From NCBI RefSeq assembly GCF_007859915.1, contig NZ_SJPM01000002.1, forward strand, positions 1 to 64,000: 64,000 nucleotides of DNA, read 5' to 3'. A program made the position numbers and the translations under genes. Shown here one piece after another: positions 19,601-29,335 of the stretch. Under the pieces are notes generated by a model. The model saw nothing but the letters and a program-made list of their open reading frames with translations, was not told the origin of the DNA and searched no databases. Source of the stretch: Neorhodopirellula pilleata. GTDB taxonomy: Bacteria > Planctomycetota > Planctomycetia > Pirellulales > Pirellulaceae. The number at the start of each line of letters is the position of its first letter. Within the stretch, counting starts at the first letter, position 1.

Positions 19601-22600
19601 AACCTCCCAAGCGGCGTCACCGGAGGAGGCGCGAAGATCCGCCGGCGTGGGAATCGACCAACCCAAGCGGATCGGTTGTTTCGGAGACGCTAAAGAGACC
19701 ATCCGCAGTGATTCAGACCCCGTCGCATTATTCGGGTCCTCGGAAATCGTCCGCCGTTCGATTCGCCAATCTTGACACAACAACTCGACGCCCGGCAGCG
19801 TCGACTGCAAACTCACGACCGCTCGTGGGGGGAGTTCGAGCCGAGGTTCCATTTCGCATTCGACGACCGTGCGATCTTTCTGTGCATAAATCCAATAGCG
19901 AATTCGCCACTGATCCGGATCGTTCCAAGGCAGCACGGCGGTTGACGAATCGTCGAACCGAAAACGAAGATTTAACGCGGACATCGTTCCCATCGCGATC
20001 GTGCGAGAATCGGACGCGAACGGATCGTTAATCGACGGTTGATCGCATGGAATGAATCGGCTCGATCTTGGTGTTTGGATCATCACCGAATGCACGTTGC
20101 GTTCGGTTTGAATCGTCAGCTCAGAAATCGCCAGCGTTGGTATCTTCACGTTGACTGATGCCCAAGGCGAATCCCAGTCGAGCTGGCAACGCAAAACCAA
20201 TCGCACCGCCAAATCCTCGTCACTAGCCGTTTCGATCCACAGCCACCCGTCTTCGTCGCGACCGAAACGAGGCGGCAATCCTGCTTCGACGATGCTGTTG
20301 GCCGAGACGGAATCGAGCAAGCGAACGTCTTGAACCTGCTCGGCCTGGTAAGGCAATCGCAAGCGTTTGGCGTCGCCTATTCTCGTCAAGCCGAGGTCGA
20401 CCTGTAACCGCACGCAGTCCCCGGATTGAAGAGCTTCCACCATCGCCGCCGCTTGCTCAGCCGCCGATTGTTCGTTCGCGTCGCGTTCGAGTGAACTGGT
20501 CGATCGTAATCGCAATCGATATTGGGCCTGCGCGATCAGTGCGTTTTCGATTCGCGGACCGACGTCCTTGAAAAACAGCTCGTTGTAAAATGCCTCCGGG
20601 ATATAGAGTTTGTCGCCCAGAATCTCGCCGTCTTTTTTTAACGGAACCAACACATCGATCGCAGGTCTGGCCGGGTCGTTCGCATCGTACCGAGTTGGGG
20701 TGACAACACCTTTTTCGTCGTTGCCCTTACCCTTGCCCTCGACTCGATTAACTTGATCGGTCGTCTCCTGCGAATGCGCATTGGTGGGATCAAGCCACGA
20801 TGACGAAAGACTCAACCAAACGGCAATGATCCAAGGCAAGATCGCCGATGATGAAAAATCAACATTGGAGTTCTCATCTCGTCCGGCATCATGAACTTGC
20901 GTCGCCGGTAAACCGGACGAACGATTCGAGCCCGCCGAGGCGTAAGTCTGCCCGCTCGGGGAAACCGAATCACCAGGCTGGCGTGGCCCGTCCAAACGGC
21001 GTAATGAAGTCCATGCGTCCGACGGCGATCGATTGGAATCGGCTTGTTCTTGATTGCGGCGAAGCCAATGCGATGTGGAACCTTGCAACGCGGCGAGCGT
21101 CAGCGGCAAGGCTACGAATGACGCCATCGGTAGGATCGTCGACGGCCACAGGATACCGGCAAGGATCGCCAAGCCGATACCCGAAGTGATGATCGGGATA
21201 CCACGGATGCCCGTCATGCGGGCGAGCCCCAACAACAATAAAGCGGACAACCATCCGATTCCACCCACCATTCCGCTGGGCACTAACAGGACGGCAGTGG
21301 ACGAATCCCGTAGCCACGGGATAAAGGTCGTTTGCAGTGCTAAAGTCCCAGATGCCATCGTGACTTCTTGATGGGCATCAACGACCAATTCATTCAATTC
21401 AATATCGGGGAATTCATACCAGCGATACCAACGATCGTTCGAGGCCGGAGAGATCCAATCGACGATCAAACTGACCCAGCCGGGATCCTTCGCATGGGGA
21501 ATCACGGCTCCTTGACCTGGAATGATCTTGGGGGTGACAACGTTGCCGTCAAGTCGCACTTTCGTCAACTGCAAGCCTGCCGGAAAGGACAGTCGCAGAT
21601 CGGAGTCCGTCCGTGCCAAACAACTTAATCGCAAGGTATCGGTGCCACCGACCGATGCGATGCACTGCAACCTTTGCTGAACGACCAAGACGGCCGGAGG
21701 TGCGAAGCGACGACGTTCGACTTCGATCCAAGGTTGATCATCGGCTTCGTAGCGAAACCTAGACCAAGTTTGGTTCATCACCGGTTGTTCCGCATTGGCG
21801 GTGAACGAATTGGCGGAGATCGCGTTGGCATTCAGCGGATTGGCTAGGGCCGGAACACCCAACAGCGAATCGGTTTGACGGCGCAACTGCAGCGACGGAT
21901 CGATCCAAACCTCCGCCACTTGGGATGCCGCGTCTGGAACGTTGGGAAGCCCTAACCACACACCGTCCGATGAAGCCACACTCCCCACGATCGATCGTTG
22001 CTGGCGGCCGATTAACGTGGATTGATTGGAATGTTTCGCCGGCAAAGCAATACGGAGCTCCCATACCCCGATCGATTCGATCCATTGCCGTGCGACGTCC
22101 GAATCGGCGATCGGAATCTCCGGCTCATCCGGCCGCATGCGGATGGACCAACTCATACGAGAAGTTTGGTCGTCATCGCCGTCGCGTCCGGCAAATCGGA
22201 TACGCATGCTCGAAATCACCCCTGACGTACCTTCGGTCTTGACTTCGATCGTTCGGCTCAGTGACTCCCATCGCGGGTCTGAACGTTCGGCGACGATTGG
22301 TGCACCGGAACCGCCGCCCAAACCGATGATCGAGCGAACCGATACCGATAAATCAACGTCCGGGTTTTCTAGTTCGACGAGCGGCGTCGATTCAATCGCG
22401 CCCCCAAATACGATCGCATCACCGGGTAATGGAGCAAAGAATCGCCGCTGCTCGGAATTCAGATCGGCAAATTCGATCCGCGACGGATCGATCGCCGCTT
22501 TTGCCGTCCAACTCAAGTTCGCCGGGGGAATGATCGTCGCTAACAACTGACCGGGACAGTCATTGACTCGCATCAACCATAAGGGTCCAAGCATCGTTCG

Positions 22601-24622
22601 TCGTTGGGGATCTTTTGCTTGGTTGTTACCAACAGATTGGTTCGAAGCCGGAACGGCGCTGGACGGGCTGCGCTCATCGGCCTGGGATGGGGATAGCGGT
22701 CGCTTCGTCGGTGCAGAGACACTGACGGGAGTCTCGGTAATTTGTGGTTCAGGAATCGCTCCGCGTCGTGCTCGAGCATTCACATACAATGTCAAACGAC
22801 CGTGCTGATGCTGGTCTGTTTCGACTTCATCGGCACCGGGCCAAATCGTCAATCGACGCGATGCCCCTTGGCTCACTTGAGCGGTCACGTTCCGCCGCGC
22901 CGCGCCGACACCCACGAAATCGAATTGAAACCCGTCTTGCACCTCCAAAGTAATCGGTCGGACCGAACCAGAGGGCATTTCGACAATCAACTTGGCGCGA
23001 GCTTGGATCGACGTTTCATCCACTTCGAAACGAATTTGGTGACTAGCAAACACCAACGCATCTTGACGTTCGATCTTAATCGACCACGGGTCTTGGTCGG
23101 TCGGCGCGGGCCCCGATCCGACCCATCTTGTCGCTGTTTCGACGCTCAAGTCATTGGACTGGGCGGCAAGAACTTCAGATGAGATCGCTGGTGTTTTCGC
23201 GATGGATGATGTCGTCGATGCGATGCTCGAGCTACCGATCGTCCAGCCTCCGGGAAGTTGAAAATCCGATACCAACCGAGTCGGTTCGATGTCCAATTGC
23301 AATTGCCATGCTTGGGGCGGCACGAAAAACTGGTTGGCATCAAAGATCGGCCTCGGCAACGGCAATCGGGTACCTGAGTTCGGGACGGAACTGACGCCTT
23401 CGTATACCAGCAGCGTCGAAGTCGAACGTGGACCTTCGTTATTCGCTTTCAATTCAATCGCATCTTGATCCAATGGTATCTCGCGACCGTCGCGTTGTAG
23501 CGAAGTGAGTTCGCCACCCTCCCAGCGAATCGGAGGAAACTTAGGTTGACGATCCAAGGTCAAACGAGCCGACCATTTGAGTTGGTCACCAACCAATCGC
23601 GCCGACAGTCGACATCCGCGGACGACCGTCATTTCAGAAGGCTTGGTCGGTCGAGGTGATACGGTCAAACGGATTGTCGACTGGGGGATCGCTGCAATGC
23701 GATACCAGGCTCGGCCGATTCCTTCGGCGGTGTCGATCTTCGCGATGGATCGGATCTTCTTGAAATCAACAGGCTCGACCGTTCCCCGCTCGACATCGAT
23801 GCTTTCATTGGCATCGACGGAAACATAAAAGTCCGTCACCGTGGCGTCTGGTAAGCGGATCAACCATTGCTGCCCTGAATGAGTTAGCTCGGACCGAAGC
23901 GACCAATCCATCGTTACCTCAGCACCCGGCGAGCCCACGATATAAGTGTCCCCTCGTAGGCCGCACAGGATCGACGATGGAGGAGCCGCCTCATCCGCAG
24001 TGGCGTTTGATCGCCGCACCGACAAATTCAACGGCCCCAATCGAAATCGCCGTGACGAGGAATCGCTTGGTTGGCCGGGCAAGTAAAGCGTCGTCGATAA
24101 ACTTTGCAAGATCGACTCGGACGTTTGCCGAGCGTCTCCGAGCGTCGCTGGCGAATCAACCGATGTGCTTGTCACTTTGGCGAGAGCAAGACAGCGGGTG
24201 ATCGGCAAATCACTCATATCGTCGTCGGCCGAATCATCATCAAGAATGGCCTGGTTAAGTTCATCGATCGAGATCGGGCGAAAGTCTTCGGGAACCAAGT
24301 CGGCGATTTGCGATCCATAAAGCCCGATCCAACGAGGAGACCGGCCACGCCAAGAAGACGTCGCTAGAGGCGAATCCGTCCGGTCGACGGCATCGACGGC
24401 ATCGACTGATTCGACTGATTCGACTGTTTCGACTGTTTCCGCAGGCTCGAGTGCATCGCTTTGCGGTTCGTCCGCAATCCCACAACCGGCCCAAAAGGCC
24501 CAACAAACGACCGAAAATGAAAGCGTGACCCATCGCAATTTTAGGCGAGTGGCCGTCATCGGCTTTAATAATGCGGTCGCGATGCCTCTATGACGCGAAA
24601 GACTTGACGATCTGGCCTTCAC
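16652..24622 (-). CDS. Giant exported membrane protein of unknown function, apparently two fused units
   Basis: A 2656-residue protein with no family I recognise. An N-terminal membrane segment (LSFSVVCWAFWAGCGIADEP, about residues 34-53) resembles a signal peptide and could be a lipobox. A long beta-rich ectodomain follows, full of short Trp/Arg-containing strands. About residues 1117-1185 hold a cluster of two or three membrane helices; at about 1256-1284 a second signal-like segment (ILPWIIAVWLSLSSSWL ending near NAHSQ) is followed by another beta-rich region and C-terminal helices from about 2554. So SP-ectodomain-helices occurs twice. It starts with GTG, overlapping the stop of the upstream gene (GTGA), with AGGGGAA before it, and its own stop overlaps the aminotransferase ATG. 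The function is unknown. Confidence 0.85.
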   Translation of the reverse strand: MKARSSSLSRHRGIATALLKPMTATRLKLRWVTLSFSVVCWAFWAGCGIADEPQSDALEPAETVETVESVESVDAVDAVDRTDSPLATSSWRGRSPRWIGLYGSQIADLVPEDFRPISIDELNQAILDDDSADDDMSDLPITRCLALAKVTSTSVDSPATLGDARQTSESILQSLSTTLYLPGQPSDSSSRRFRLGPLNLSVRRSNATADEAAPPSSILCGLRGDTYIVGSPGAEVTMDWSLRSELTHSGQQWLIRLPDATVTDFYVSVDANESIDVERGTVEPVDFKKIRSIAKIDTAEGIGRAWYRIAAIPQSTIRLTVSPRPTKPSEMTVVRGCRLSARLVGDQLKWSARLTLDRQPKFPPIRWEGGELTSLQRDGREIPLDQDAIELKANNEGPRSTSTLLVYEGVSSVPNSGTRLPLPRPIFDANQFFVPPQAWQLQLDIEPTRLVSDFQLPGGWTIGSSSIASTTSSIAKTPAISSEVLAAQSNDLSVETATRWVGSGPAPTDQDPWSIKIERQDALVFASHQIRFEVDETSIQARAKLIVEMPSGSVRPITLEVQDGFQFDFVGVGAARRNVTAQVSQGASRRLTIWPGADEVETDQHQHGRLTLYVNARARRGAIPEPQITETPVSVSAPTKRPLSPSQADERSPSSAVPASNQSVGNNQAKDPQRRTMLGPLWLMRVNDCPGQLLATIIPPANLSWTAKAAIDPSRIEFADLNSEQRRFFAPLPGDAIVFGGAIESTPLVELENPDVDLSVSVRSIIGLGGGSGAPIVAERSDPRWESLSRTIEVKTEGTSGVISSMRIRFAGRDGDDDQTSRMSWSIRMRPDEPEIPIADSDVARQWIESIGVWELRIALPAKHSNQSTLIGRQQRSIVGSVASSDGVWLGLPNVPDAASQVAEVWIDPSLQLRRQTDSLLGVPALANPLNANAISANSFTANAEQPVMNQTWSRFRYEADDQPWIEVERRRFAPPAVLVVQQRLQCIASVGGTDTLRLSCLARTDSDLRLSFPAGLQLTKVRLDGNVVTPKIIPGQGAVIPHAKDPGWVSLIVDWISPASNDRWYRWYEFPDIELNELVVDAHQEVTMASGTLALQTTFIPWLRDSSTAVLLVPSGMVGGIGWLSALLLLGLARMTGIRGIPIITSGIGLAILAGILWPSTILPMASFVALPLTLAALQGSTSHWLRRNQEQADSNRSPSDAWTSLRRLDGPRQPGDSVSPSGQTYASAGSNRSSGLPATQVHDAGRDENSNVDFSSSAILPWIIAVWLSLSSSWLDPTNAHSQETTDQVNRVEGKGKGNDEKGVVTPTRYDANDPARPAIDVLVPLKKDGEILGDKLYIPEAFYNELFFKDVGPRIENALIAQAQYRLRLRSTSSLERDANEQSAAEQAAAMVEALQSGDCVRLQVDLGLTRIGDAKRLRLPYQAEQVQDVRLLDSVSANSIVEAGLPPRFGRDEDGWLWIETASDEDLAVRLVLRCQLDWDSPWASVNVKIPTLAISELTIQTERNVHSVMIQTPRSSRFIPCDQPSINDPFASDSRTIAMGTMSALNLRFRFDDSSTAVLPWNDPDQWRIRYWIYAQKDRTVVECEMEPRLELPPRAVVSLQSTLPGVELLCQDWRIERRTISEDPNNATGSESLRMVSLASPKQPIRLGWSIPTPADLRASSGDAAWEVALPQVWVGESPIESISDNVSISGDNLPWTAWTFSSEVQANWSEPLPVEPLAVDQFYSQWSGYLRSIDRATVGFVGSLKLRPKEKPRTQWLTRHAIDINETEQRIKFLAEIKPPVSPKEISVSGTSQYSLRMPSEARILDWRYAVADGPAISPSRDLTSELLDNATQPIATKTGETTANANATPHSTMVPWKVVRRRTPDGDQTTLYFDGPASGFVIEVDAVLPHESIKSKPNTPKSSPSDGAFKLGWMELEHVSGSHASLDEAEFEQIHDLQITRSLDTYFKWIKSLDAQRITEPLEDAAALLTAGKVLVERFTATGPLGRVVGDARFRVRKLNSLFDVDSRITLRWEEGRWTAQTDCEIKSKFCPDFIDVALPTRWCDSLQIDPLCVSSRQPTLDPALQVMRIELRSAAPEKQSSILEKASQSSEAQAVTTETQPVRKFRLVSRLAVSETARVSVPDIRILDARRHRIDVVVPTRLTNEQVRWRSNFAGPVEKPRWTVSSPMRLPDDSASSVYAVTSPGWSIDLETLPQTNRRAKCLHADHRVLVRPNESRALMISRFDIWPGDQSFVRLSHSGASELLGVWAATRPADLQELESEQDSDDDYSQHEVPIEPTSRELKQWDVPLPLSRLSQTVEVLTSFRLRDFHSPLSPDESYSLLLPSLVGVSDPDEAATISWCETTDVRKPFRSNAADWIESPISPELRCQILASSLVRAIAASSDALADRRDEEVAVWMRPWLKRFHVLSRSVGRTVGQDELPDNQESPTDSTESSVVRKPPVVTLDEFDVNESIVLPWSEMDRFIMNQETRYFAGDSESFASVPLSNTGVTVNDLADGNWSDFLSLSTPPGYLPRWTFQWRQRTLPVARLALHPGWIPETTRQHIMRAGVFVAATAFVFVPVIFPLARRKSHRNGHHEEPKSIVTSESNQSSSGNGLRHPAAWLFALGMIGLLLMPIPMSLGLMFAAVVMSGIDPGYPALRRWWGA

Positions 24623-27600
24623 GAAGATTCCCCTGGGAAATCACGATCGAGATCTTTGGCCGAATCGTCTGCGCGTCTTTCCTCCGGCCCGACCTTGGGT
24701 GAGTATTCACGCGTCGTACCGACGCCCACCGCAATCGGCTGATCGGCGTCTTCGATCGAATTGCCTGTGTTGCGAGTATCCCGTCGGCGACTCGACCCTG
24801 AATCGGGTTGGCGGGCTATGGATTCATCCGAACGCGGCGGCTCTTCGGGATGGTCGCTCGCACGTCGGCCACGGTTGCGAGGATGGGACGGTCGTTGACG
24901 CGCCGAGCGTGAATCGCTTTGGCGCGGACGAGTTGCATTGCCCCGAACACTTCGCGTGGTCAACACTCGCTGCCGGTTTCTCGGAACGGCGATCGCTGAA
25001 ATCGCGTAGAACACCGCCACCAAACTCAGCGAGATCATTACCAACTGGGCCGTCAAGACCACGCCATCGGGGGCGATCACCATGATCCCCGCCAATCCGA
25101 TCGCCAGCGCGAACGCGGCGAGCGGGTGATGAAGGGAGGGTACCCATTCGTAGGCGAGAGCCAAAATCAACACCAAGCCGCCGACGACCAGCCATAACAT
25201 CGTGCGTGATACGGTGAGGGCCGAGAACGAGTAGGAATTGCCGGCGAAAAACAAGTAACGATTCCCGGGTACCGAGAACGATGAATCCAACAACGATTCG
25301 CGGATCATTTTCGCGGTCAAATCATTGGCGAGTTGATTCGCATCTCGCTGTTCCGGGGTGACTTCGTCCGCGCTGGGATCGTTCGGGACTGCCGCCGTCG
25401 TTTGCCCCAGATCAAAACCCGAGTCGATCGTCCACCGGATCAAGGCGGGGTCGCTGACCGCCGGTAGCCGTTGCATCTTCAAGCGATCTTGTTGCCATCG
25501 CATCGCGCGACCCGATTGCGACGCAGCCCAAAACAAGTGCGAATCGCTCGGAACGACCAATTGCCAATACTGCATCCCCGATCCCACCGGCAATCGAATC
25601 ATCGGTTCAATCTTGGCGTACCAAGGGTTGCCTTGGTTCTCGACCCAGATCCGAACGTCGAGCAAATGGATCGTTTCCTGTTTCGCCACCGCCTGCCGGG
25701 ACGTACCGGAAGGGTTGGGCATAACCGAACTTGCCGCAACCGAGGGTGAACCGTTGGCGGAAGTTTCCACCGATTGAGTGCCATCGACGGTGCGTGTCGA
25801 AGATTCAGGCTGCGGCAGATCGATCCGTAGTCCTTGAGCATCCCAGACATGCTCAGTCGGTTGTCCGTCCAATCGAACCTCGATCCGAATCGTCTTCAAA
25901 GACGCGGGTAAACCCAAACGCACCCGACTGCCGTTCTTTACCGAGGCCAACAGGTGTTCGTGGCGAAACTGCTTGCTGATCAAGCTTCGCAAATAGGAGC
26001 GAGGAATTTCGGTTTGCTGTTCTTCGCCCACGCGACTGCGCAGGAGAATCGGAACGGGAAAATCTGGGACGATCGGAAAAGACCATTGATTGATCCGATC
26101 CTCCTTCGAATCGATGATACGAAACCCAAACTCTCCGGCGTTGATCATGTCACCCAAGATCCCACCAAGTTCCGGTGAGACTCGCCACAAGGAACCGCCC
26201 GCGTCGGCAATTCCGAGCGGGAGTTGGACGAGCAACGGTGTTTTCATTGTGACACGTTCGGCCAAGGGAATCGGCAATCGAATCACCCCCGCGACGCTGC
26301 CTGCGGGATCTCCGCTACTTGCTAAGGCAGATGCGTTTGAACCGTCCGCCCTGGTGTTGAGGGTCTGAGGCAAGATCGGCTGGCGAAAGGCCAATTCAAT
26401 TTGATGCGTCCCTGACGTCAACTCCGGCGAGACAATCTCCCATTCTTGGCGGGAGGCGAAATCCGAATGAACCCTCGAATCAGGCCGATCAACTAATCGG
26501 GCGATCGCGGGTTTTCCGTTCACACTGACTCTCCAGCCCGGATCGCCAGTCGTCATCGCCGAACTGGCATCGGACCCCGATGAAGTCTCATCCACAACCT
26601 TATTCTCTAGTGCATTCACTGGTTCCTGGAGAGGCGAAGGCAACGAGAAACGCAAACGACCTTCAAGATCCAATGAACTGTCGAGCGACCAGGACGACTG
26701 TGTCAACCAGTGATCTGACGACTGAACCAACCGAACGATCGAACCCCATTGCAGCTCCAACGGAAGGGGTACAAAACCTCCTTGCAACACCCAATCCGAC
26801 TCAAGATTGATCAAGCGAAATGAAGGTTCCTTGATGCCATCGATTCGTTGCCACGAGGGACTTGCGGCCAAATTAACCAACCACGTTTCGCGACGTCCGC
26901 CCGTGACGGCCAAATTCACATCTGTCAAAACAGCGGTCGAATCGGACGATTTCAAACGCGGAAGCGTCAGTGATTGAAACGGTGTACCGTTGTCGGAAGA
27001 TTCGGCGGCCAACTCCGCTGTGATCCGATAACGAACCGGCCATTTTCCGTCGGACGTTTCGACCTGCCACAGTGCGACCGAGTCTTCCGTGGTGATATCA
27101 ATTGACGGACCGCGCGACGTCGATCCTGCGGAACTCGAACTTTCCGAAGACGGTTCAACGACGCGGATGTCCAACAATCGCCAAGACCCGAGTTCAAAAC
27201 GCAACCCCGTCGGATCGATACCGCTGCCACCCCCGGCGATATCCATCGTGATCGTCGCGGCACGACGGGTCACTTCCACGTTCACGTCCGCCGTTAAACG
27301 CAGTTGCTCCTGTTTGCTCGACAACCAAATCGGAAGCTCGAATCGATTCTGGCTGAATCGAAATGGATAACTAAGTTCACCGTTCTTTTCGCCGGATTGG
27401 GACGAAACGACCGCGTCGACCCCGAGCTTGGGACGCCAACGCAAGCGATGGTCATCTGATGTGAGAATGGTTACCAAACCGCGATGGCCGATCGCGCCGA
27501 TCACCTGAGGGACCGACAAAGTCCACGGCGTGTTGGCGGACGCATCGGTCGCGACCTGCCGGACTTGCAATCGCAACTGAACGGCGGAAGGAGCGGCGAC

Positions 27601-29055
27601 CGACTGACCAGTCCACCGCACCCGGATCGGCTGTGCAGGATCAACGACTTGGATGTCCCACAGCGTCTCATCGGGGTTACCGCTGGTTGCACCGGACTTT
27701 CCAACGCCTGCATTTGAAGCCGACGCGGATGATTCACCATCGATCGAATCTCGAGTCGTTGTGGGAGCCTTGATGATCTCCGGGGGAGATAACAAAACCG
27801 AACCAGGCGGTAGAGTGAATTCAAATCCGCTGATGGGACCTCGGAGGTTTCGGGTCGACAACCGAATGTCCATCGTCAACGGTTCAGTCGGTGCCTCCCA
27901 CTGGACAGTGGTTTCGGATTCGACTTCAAGAAGGTTCCCCGCGTCACGCACCGATCGTTGTAGCGACGACCATTCCAAGATCATTTCGCCGCCGCCGCAT
28001 TCGATGATAAACCGGTCCGTCGAATCCACTCGGCGAACGACTTCTCGGCCACTGCCCGAAACGTCCAGCGACGCTAACACGCTCGTCGGCAACGGGGCAT
28101 CGGAAGCACGCTTGCCTCCAACACCGACGTACTCAAATCCCATCGTCGTGGAGACCGCGGGAAGACTTAATTGCATCCATGATCGCCGAGGCGAATCCGT
28201 TTCGACTCGGTTTGAAAAACTCAGTTCGATCGAAACCAAACCAGACGTTTCCTCATCAATCAATGTGGACGGCAGGACTAATTGGTAACCGCCGACGGTT
28301 GGCACGGCGGCATTATCGAGCGGGCGAGTCGCAGTGCTATTGGGCGCGGCGATGAGTCCGTTGACGCCGCTCTCGTCGACGCCCACGGACGATGCGTCGG
28401 CGATAGGTTTTAAACGCACGTAAGCTTGCGACAAGATTTGATCGGACTGAAACCATCGAATCGTTGCCGGACCGAGTAGGTTGGAGTCGGCAAACCCCAA
28501 ATCGACGACCACGTTGGGTCGCCCGGACTGGCGGATGGCAGAAACGTCCAAGCGAACCACAGCGGTTGCCTTCAATTCACCTCGATCGGAGACCCGATAA
28601 TTCATATCGCCCGTCGGACCGGATTTGTCAGCGAGTGATCGAACTTGGACTTCTAGTTCGAGCCGCTCGAGCGTGGCGAACTGTTCGTTGGCTTGATAGC
28701 CGCGATCTCGCTTTCGCAACCGATCGATCTCTTCGAACGACATCCGCGGCATCACCACCGGCGTGCTCGATTCATCCTGAAACAAGAACGCCTGCGGACG
28801 AATGCCCTGCAACGGCCCCGACCAAGGCGAGTCAGATTGCAATAGGTTCGGCGGCGGCAAGGTGCCCGGCGGCTGCGCGGTGGCGGTGACCGCGCCATTG
28901 ATCGCCGACCAAAACACCGCAACCCACGAAATGACCGCATAGCTGAGGCTGCGGATTGCCCGTCGGCAACGCTCCAAATTCCCAAGCGGATTTTTCGTCG
29001 GCGAAGTAACTCGCAACGACGGTCGATAAGCGGCGGGCAGAGCGGAAACAGCCAC
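24619..29055 (-). CDS. Large exported membrane protein of unknown function
   Basis: A 1478-residue protein, first gene of the three-gene overlapping operon. Residues of about 36-58 form a signal-like segment (AVISWVAVFWSAINGAVTATA), then a Pro-rich linker and VVMPRMSFEEIDRLRKRD. An ectodomain of more than 1100 residues follows, made of beta-rich stretches. A cluster of about three membrane helices lies at about 1278-1365 (TMLWLVVGGLVLILALAYEW and after), and a basic, Ser/Arg-rich cytoplasmic tail of about 100 residues ends the protein. The start codon is GTG; the 280 bp upstream, before the divergent cytochrome gene, must hold the operon promoter. The same layout recurs in both halves of the 2656-aa protein encoded next. 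I know no function for it. Confidence 0.83.
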   Translation of the reverse strand: MAVSALPAAYRPSLRVTSPTKNPLGNLERCRRAIRSLSYAVISWVAVFWSAINGAVTATAQPPGTLPPPNLLQSDSPWSGPLQGIRPQAFLFQDESSTPVVMPRMSFEEIDRLRKRDRGYQANEQFATLERLELEVQVRSLADKSGPTGDMNYRVSDRGELKATAVVRLDVSAIRQSGRPNVVVDLGFADSNLLGPATIRWFQSDQILSQAYVRLKPIADASSVGVDESGVNGLIAAPNSTATRPLDNAAVPTVGGYQLVLPSTLIDEETSGLVSIELSFSNRVETDSPRRSWMQLSLPAVSTTMGFEYVGVGGKRASDAPLPTSVLASLDVSGSGREVVRRVDSTDRFIIECGGGEMILEWSSLQRSVRDAGNLLEVESETTVQWEAPTEPLTMDIRLSTRNLRGPISGFEFTLPPGSVLLSPPEIIKAPTTTRDSIDGESSASASNAGVGKSGATSGNPDETLWDIQVVDPAQPIRVRWTGQSVAAPSAVQLRLQVRQVATDASANTPWTLSVPQVIGAIGHRGLVTILTSDDHRLRWRPKLGVDAVVSSQSGEKNGELSYPFRFSQNRFELPIWLSSKQEQLRLTADVNVEVTRRAATITMDIAGGGSGIDPTGLRFELGSWRLLDIRVVEPSSESSSSAGSTSRGPSIDITTEDSVALWQVETSDGKWPVRYRITAELAAESSDNGTPFQSLTLPRLKSSDSTAVLTDVNLAVTGGRRETWLVNLAASPSWQRIDGIKEPSFRLINLESDWVLQGGFVPLPLELQWGSIVRLVQSSDHWLTQSSWSLDSSLDLEGRLRFSLPSPLQEPVNALENKVVDETSSGSDASSAMTTGDPGWRVSVNGKPAIARLVDRPDSRVHSDFASRQEWEIVSPELTSGTHQIELAFRQPILPQTLNTRADGSNASALASSGDPAGSVAGVIRLPIPLAERVTMKTPLLVQLPLGIADAGGSLWRVSPELGGILGDMINAGEFGFRIIDSKEDRINQWSFPIVPDFPVPILLRSRVGEEQQTEIPRSYLRSLISKQFRHEHLLASVKNGSRVRLGLPASLKTIRIEVRLDGQPTEHVWDAQGLRIDLPQPESSTRTVDGTQSVETSANGSPSVAASSVMPNPSGTSRQAVAKQETIHLLDVRIWVENQGNPWYAKIEPMIRLPVGSGMQYWQLVVPSDSHLFWAASQSGRAMRWQQDRLKMQRLPAVSDPALIRWTIDSGFDLGQTTAAVPNDPSADEVTPEQRDANQLANDLTAKMIRESLLDSSFSVPGNRYLFFAGNSYSFSALTVSRTMLWLVVGGLVLILALAYEWVPSLHHPLAAFALAIGLAGIMVIAPDGVVLTAQLVMISLSLVAVFYAISAIAVPRNRQRVLTTRSVRGNATRPRQSDSRSARQRPSHPRNRGRRASDHPEEPPRSDESIARQPDSGSSRRRDTRNTGNSIEDADQPIAVGVGTTREYSPKVGPEERRADDSAKDLDRDFPGESS

Positions 29056-29335
29056 GGCGATGCTTCGTCACGCCGAAGTGGCGTCAACATAATAGAGAAG
29101 AGAAGGTGCGACGCGTTCCAGTTTACGCAAATTACGCGATCGGCAAAGGCAAAACCGTTGCATTGTAGGGGTAAGCCGAGCGGCAAGTCGTGAATTCGTC
29201 AAAATCGTTTTTTCCGAAGCCAACGACACCACCCAAACAGACGCTTTTTACGCACTTTCGGTTCGAAACATTCTGCCCACCCTCGAAATGCGAGCTAGTG
29301 TTCACTGGTCCAGATGAGTCTCGCCTCGGGCATTG

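Noticed and set aside
16796..28889. Numerous plus-strand frames of 60-230 codons opposite the two giant genes
   Set aside because: Rich in Arg/Ser/Pro as expected for antisense of this codon bias, with no motif and no ribosome binding site; the minus-strand frames are continuous over 12 kb.
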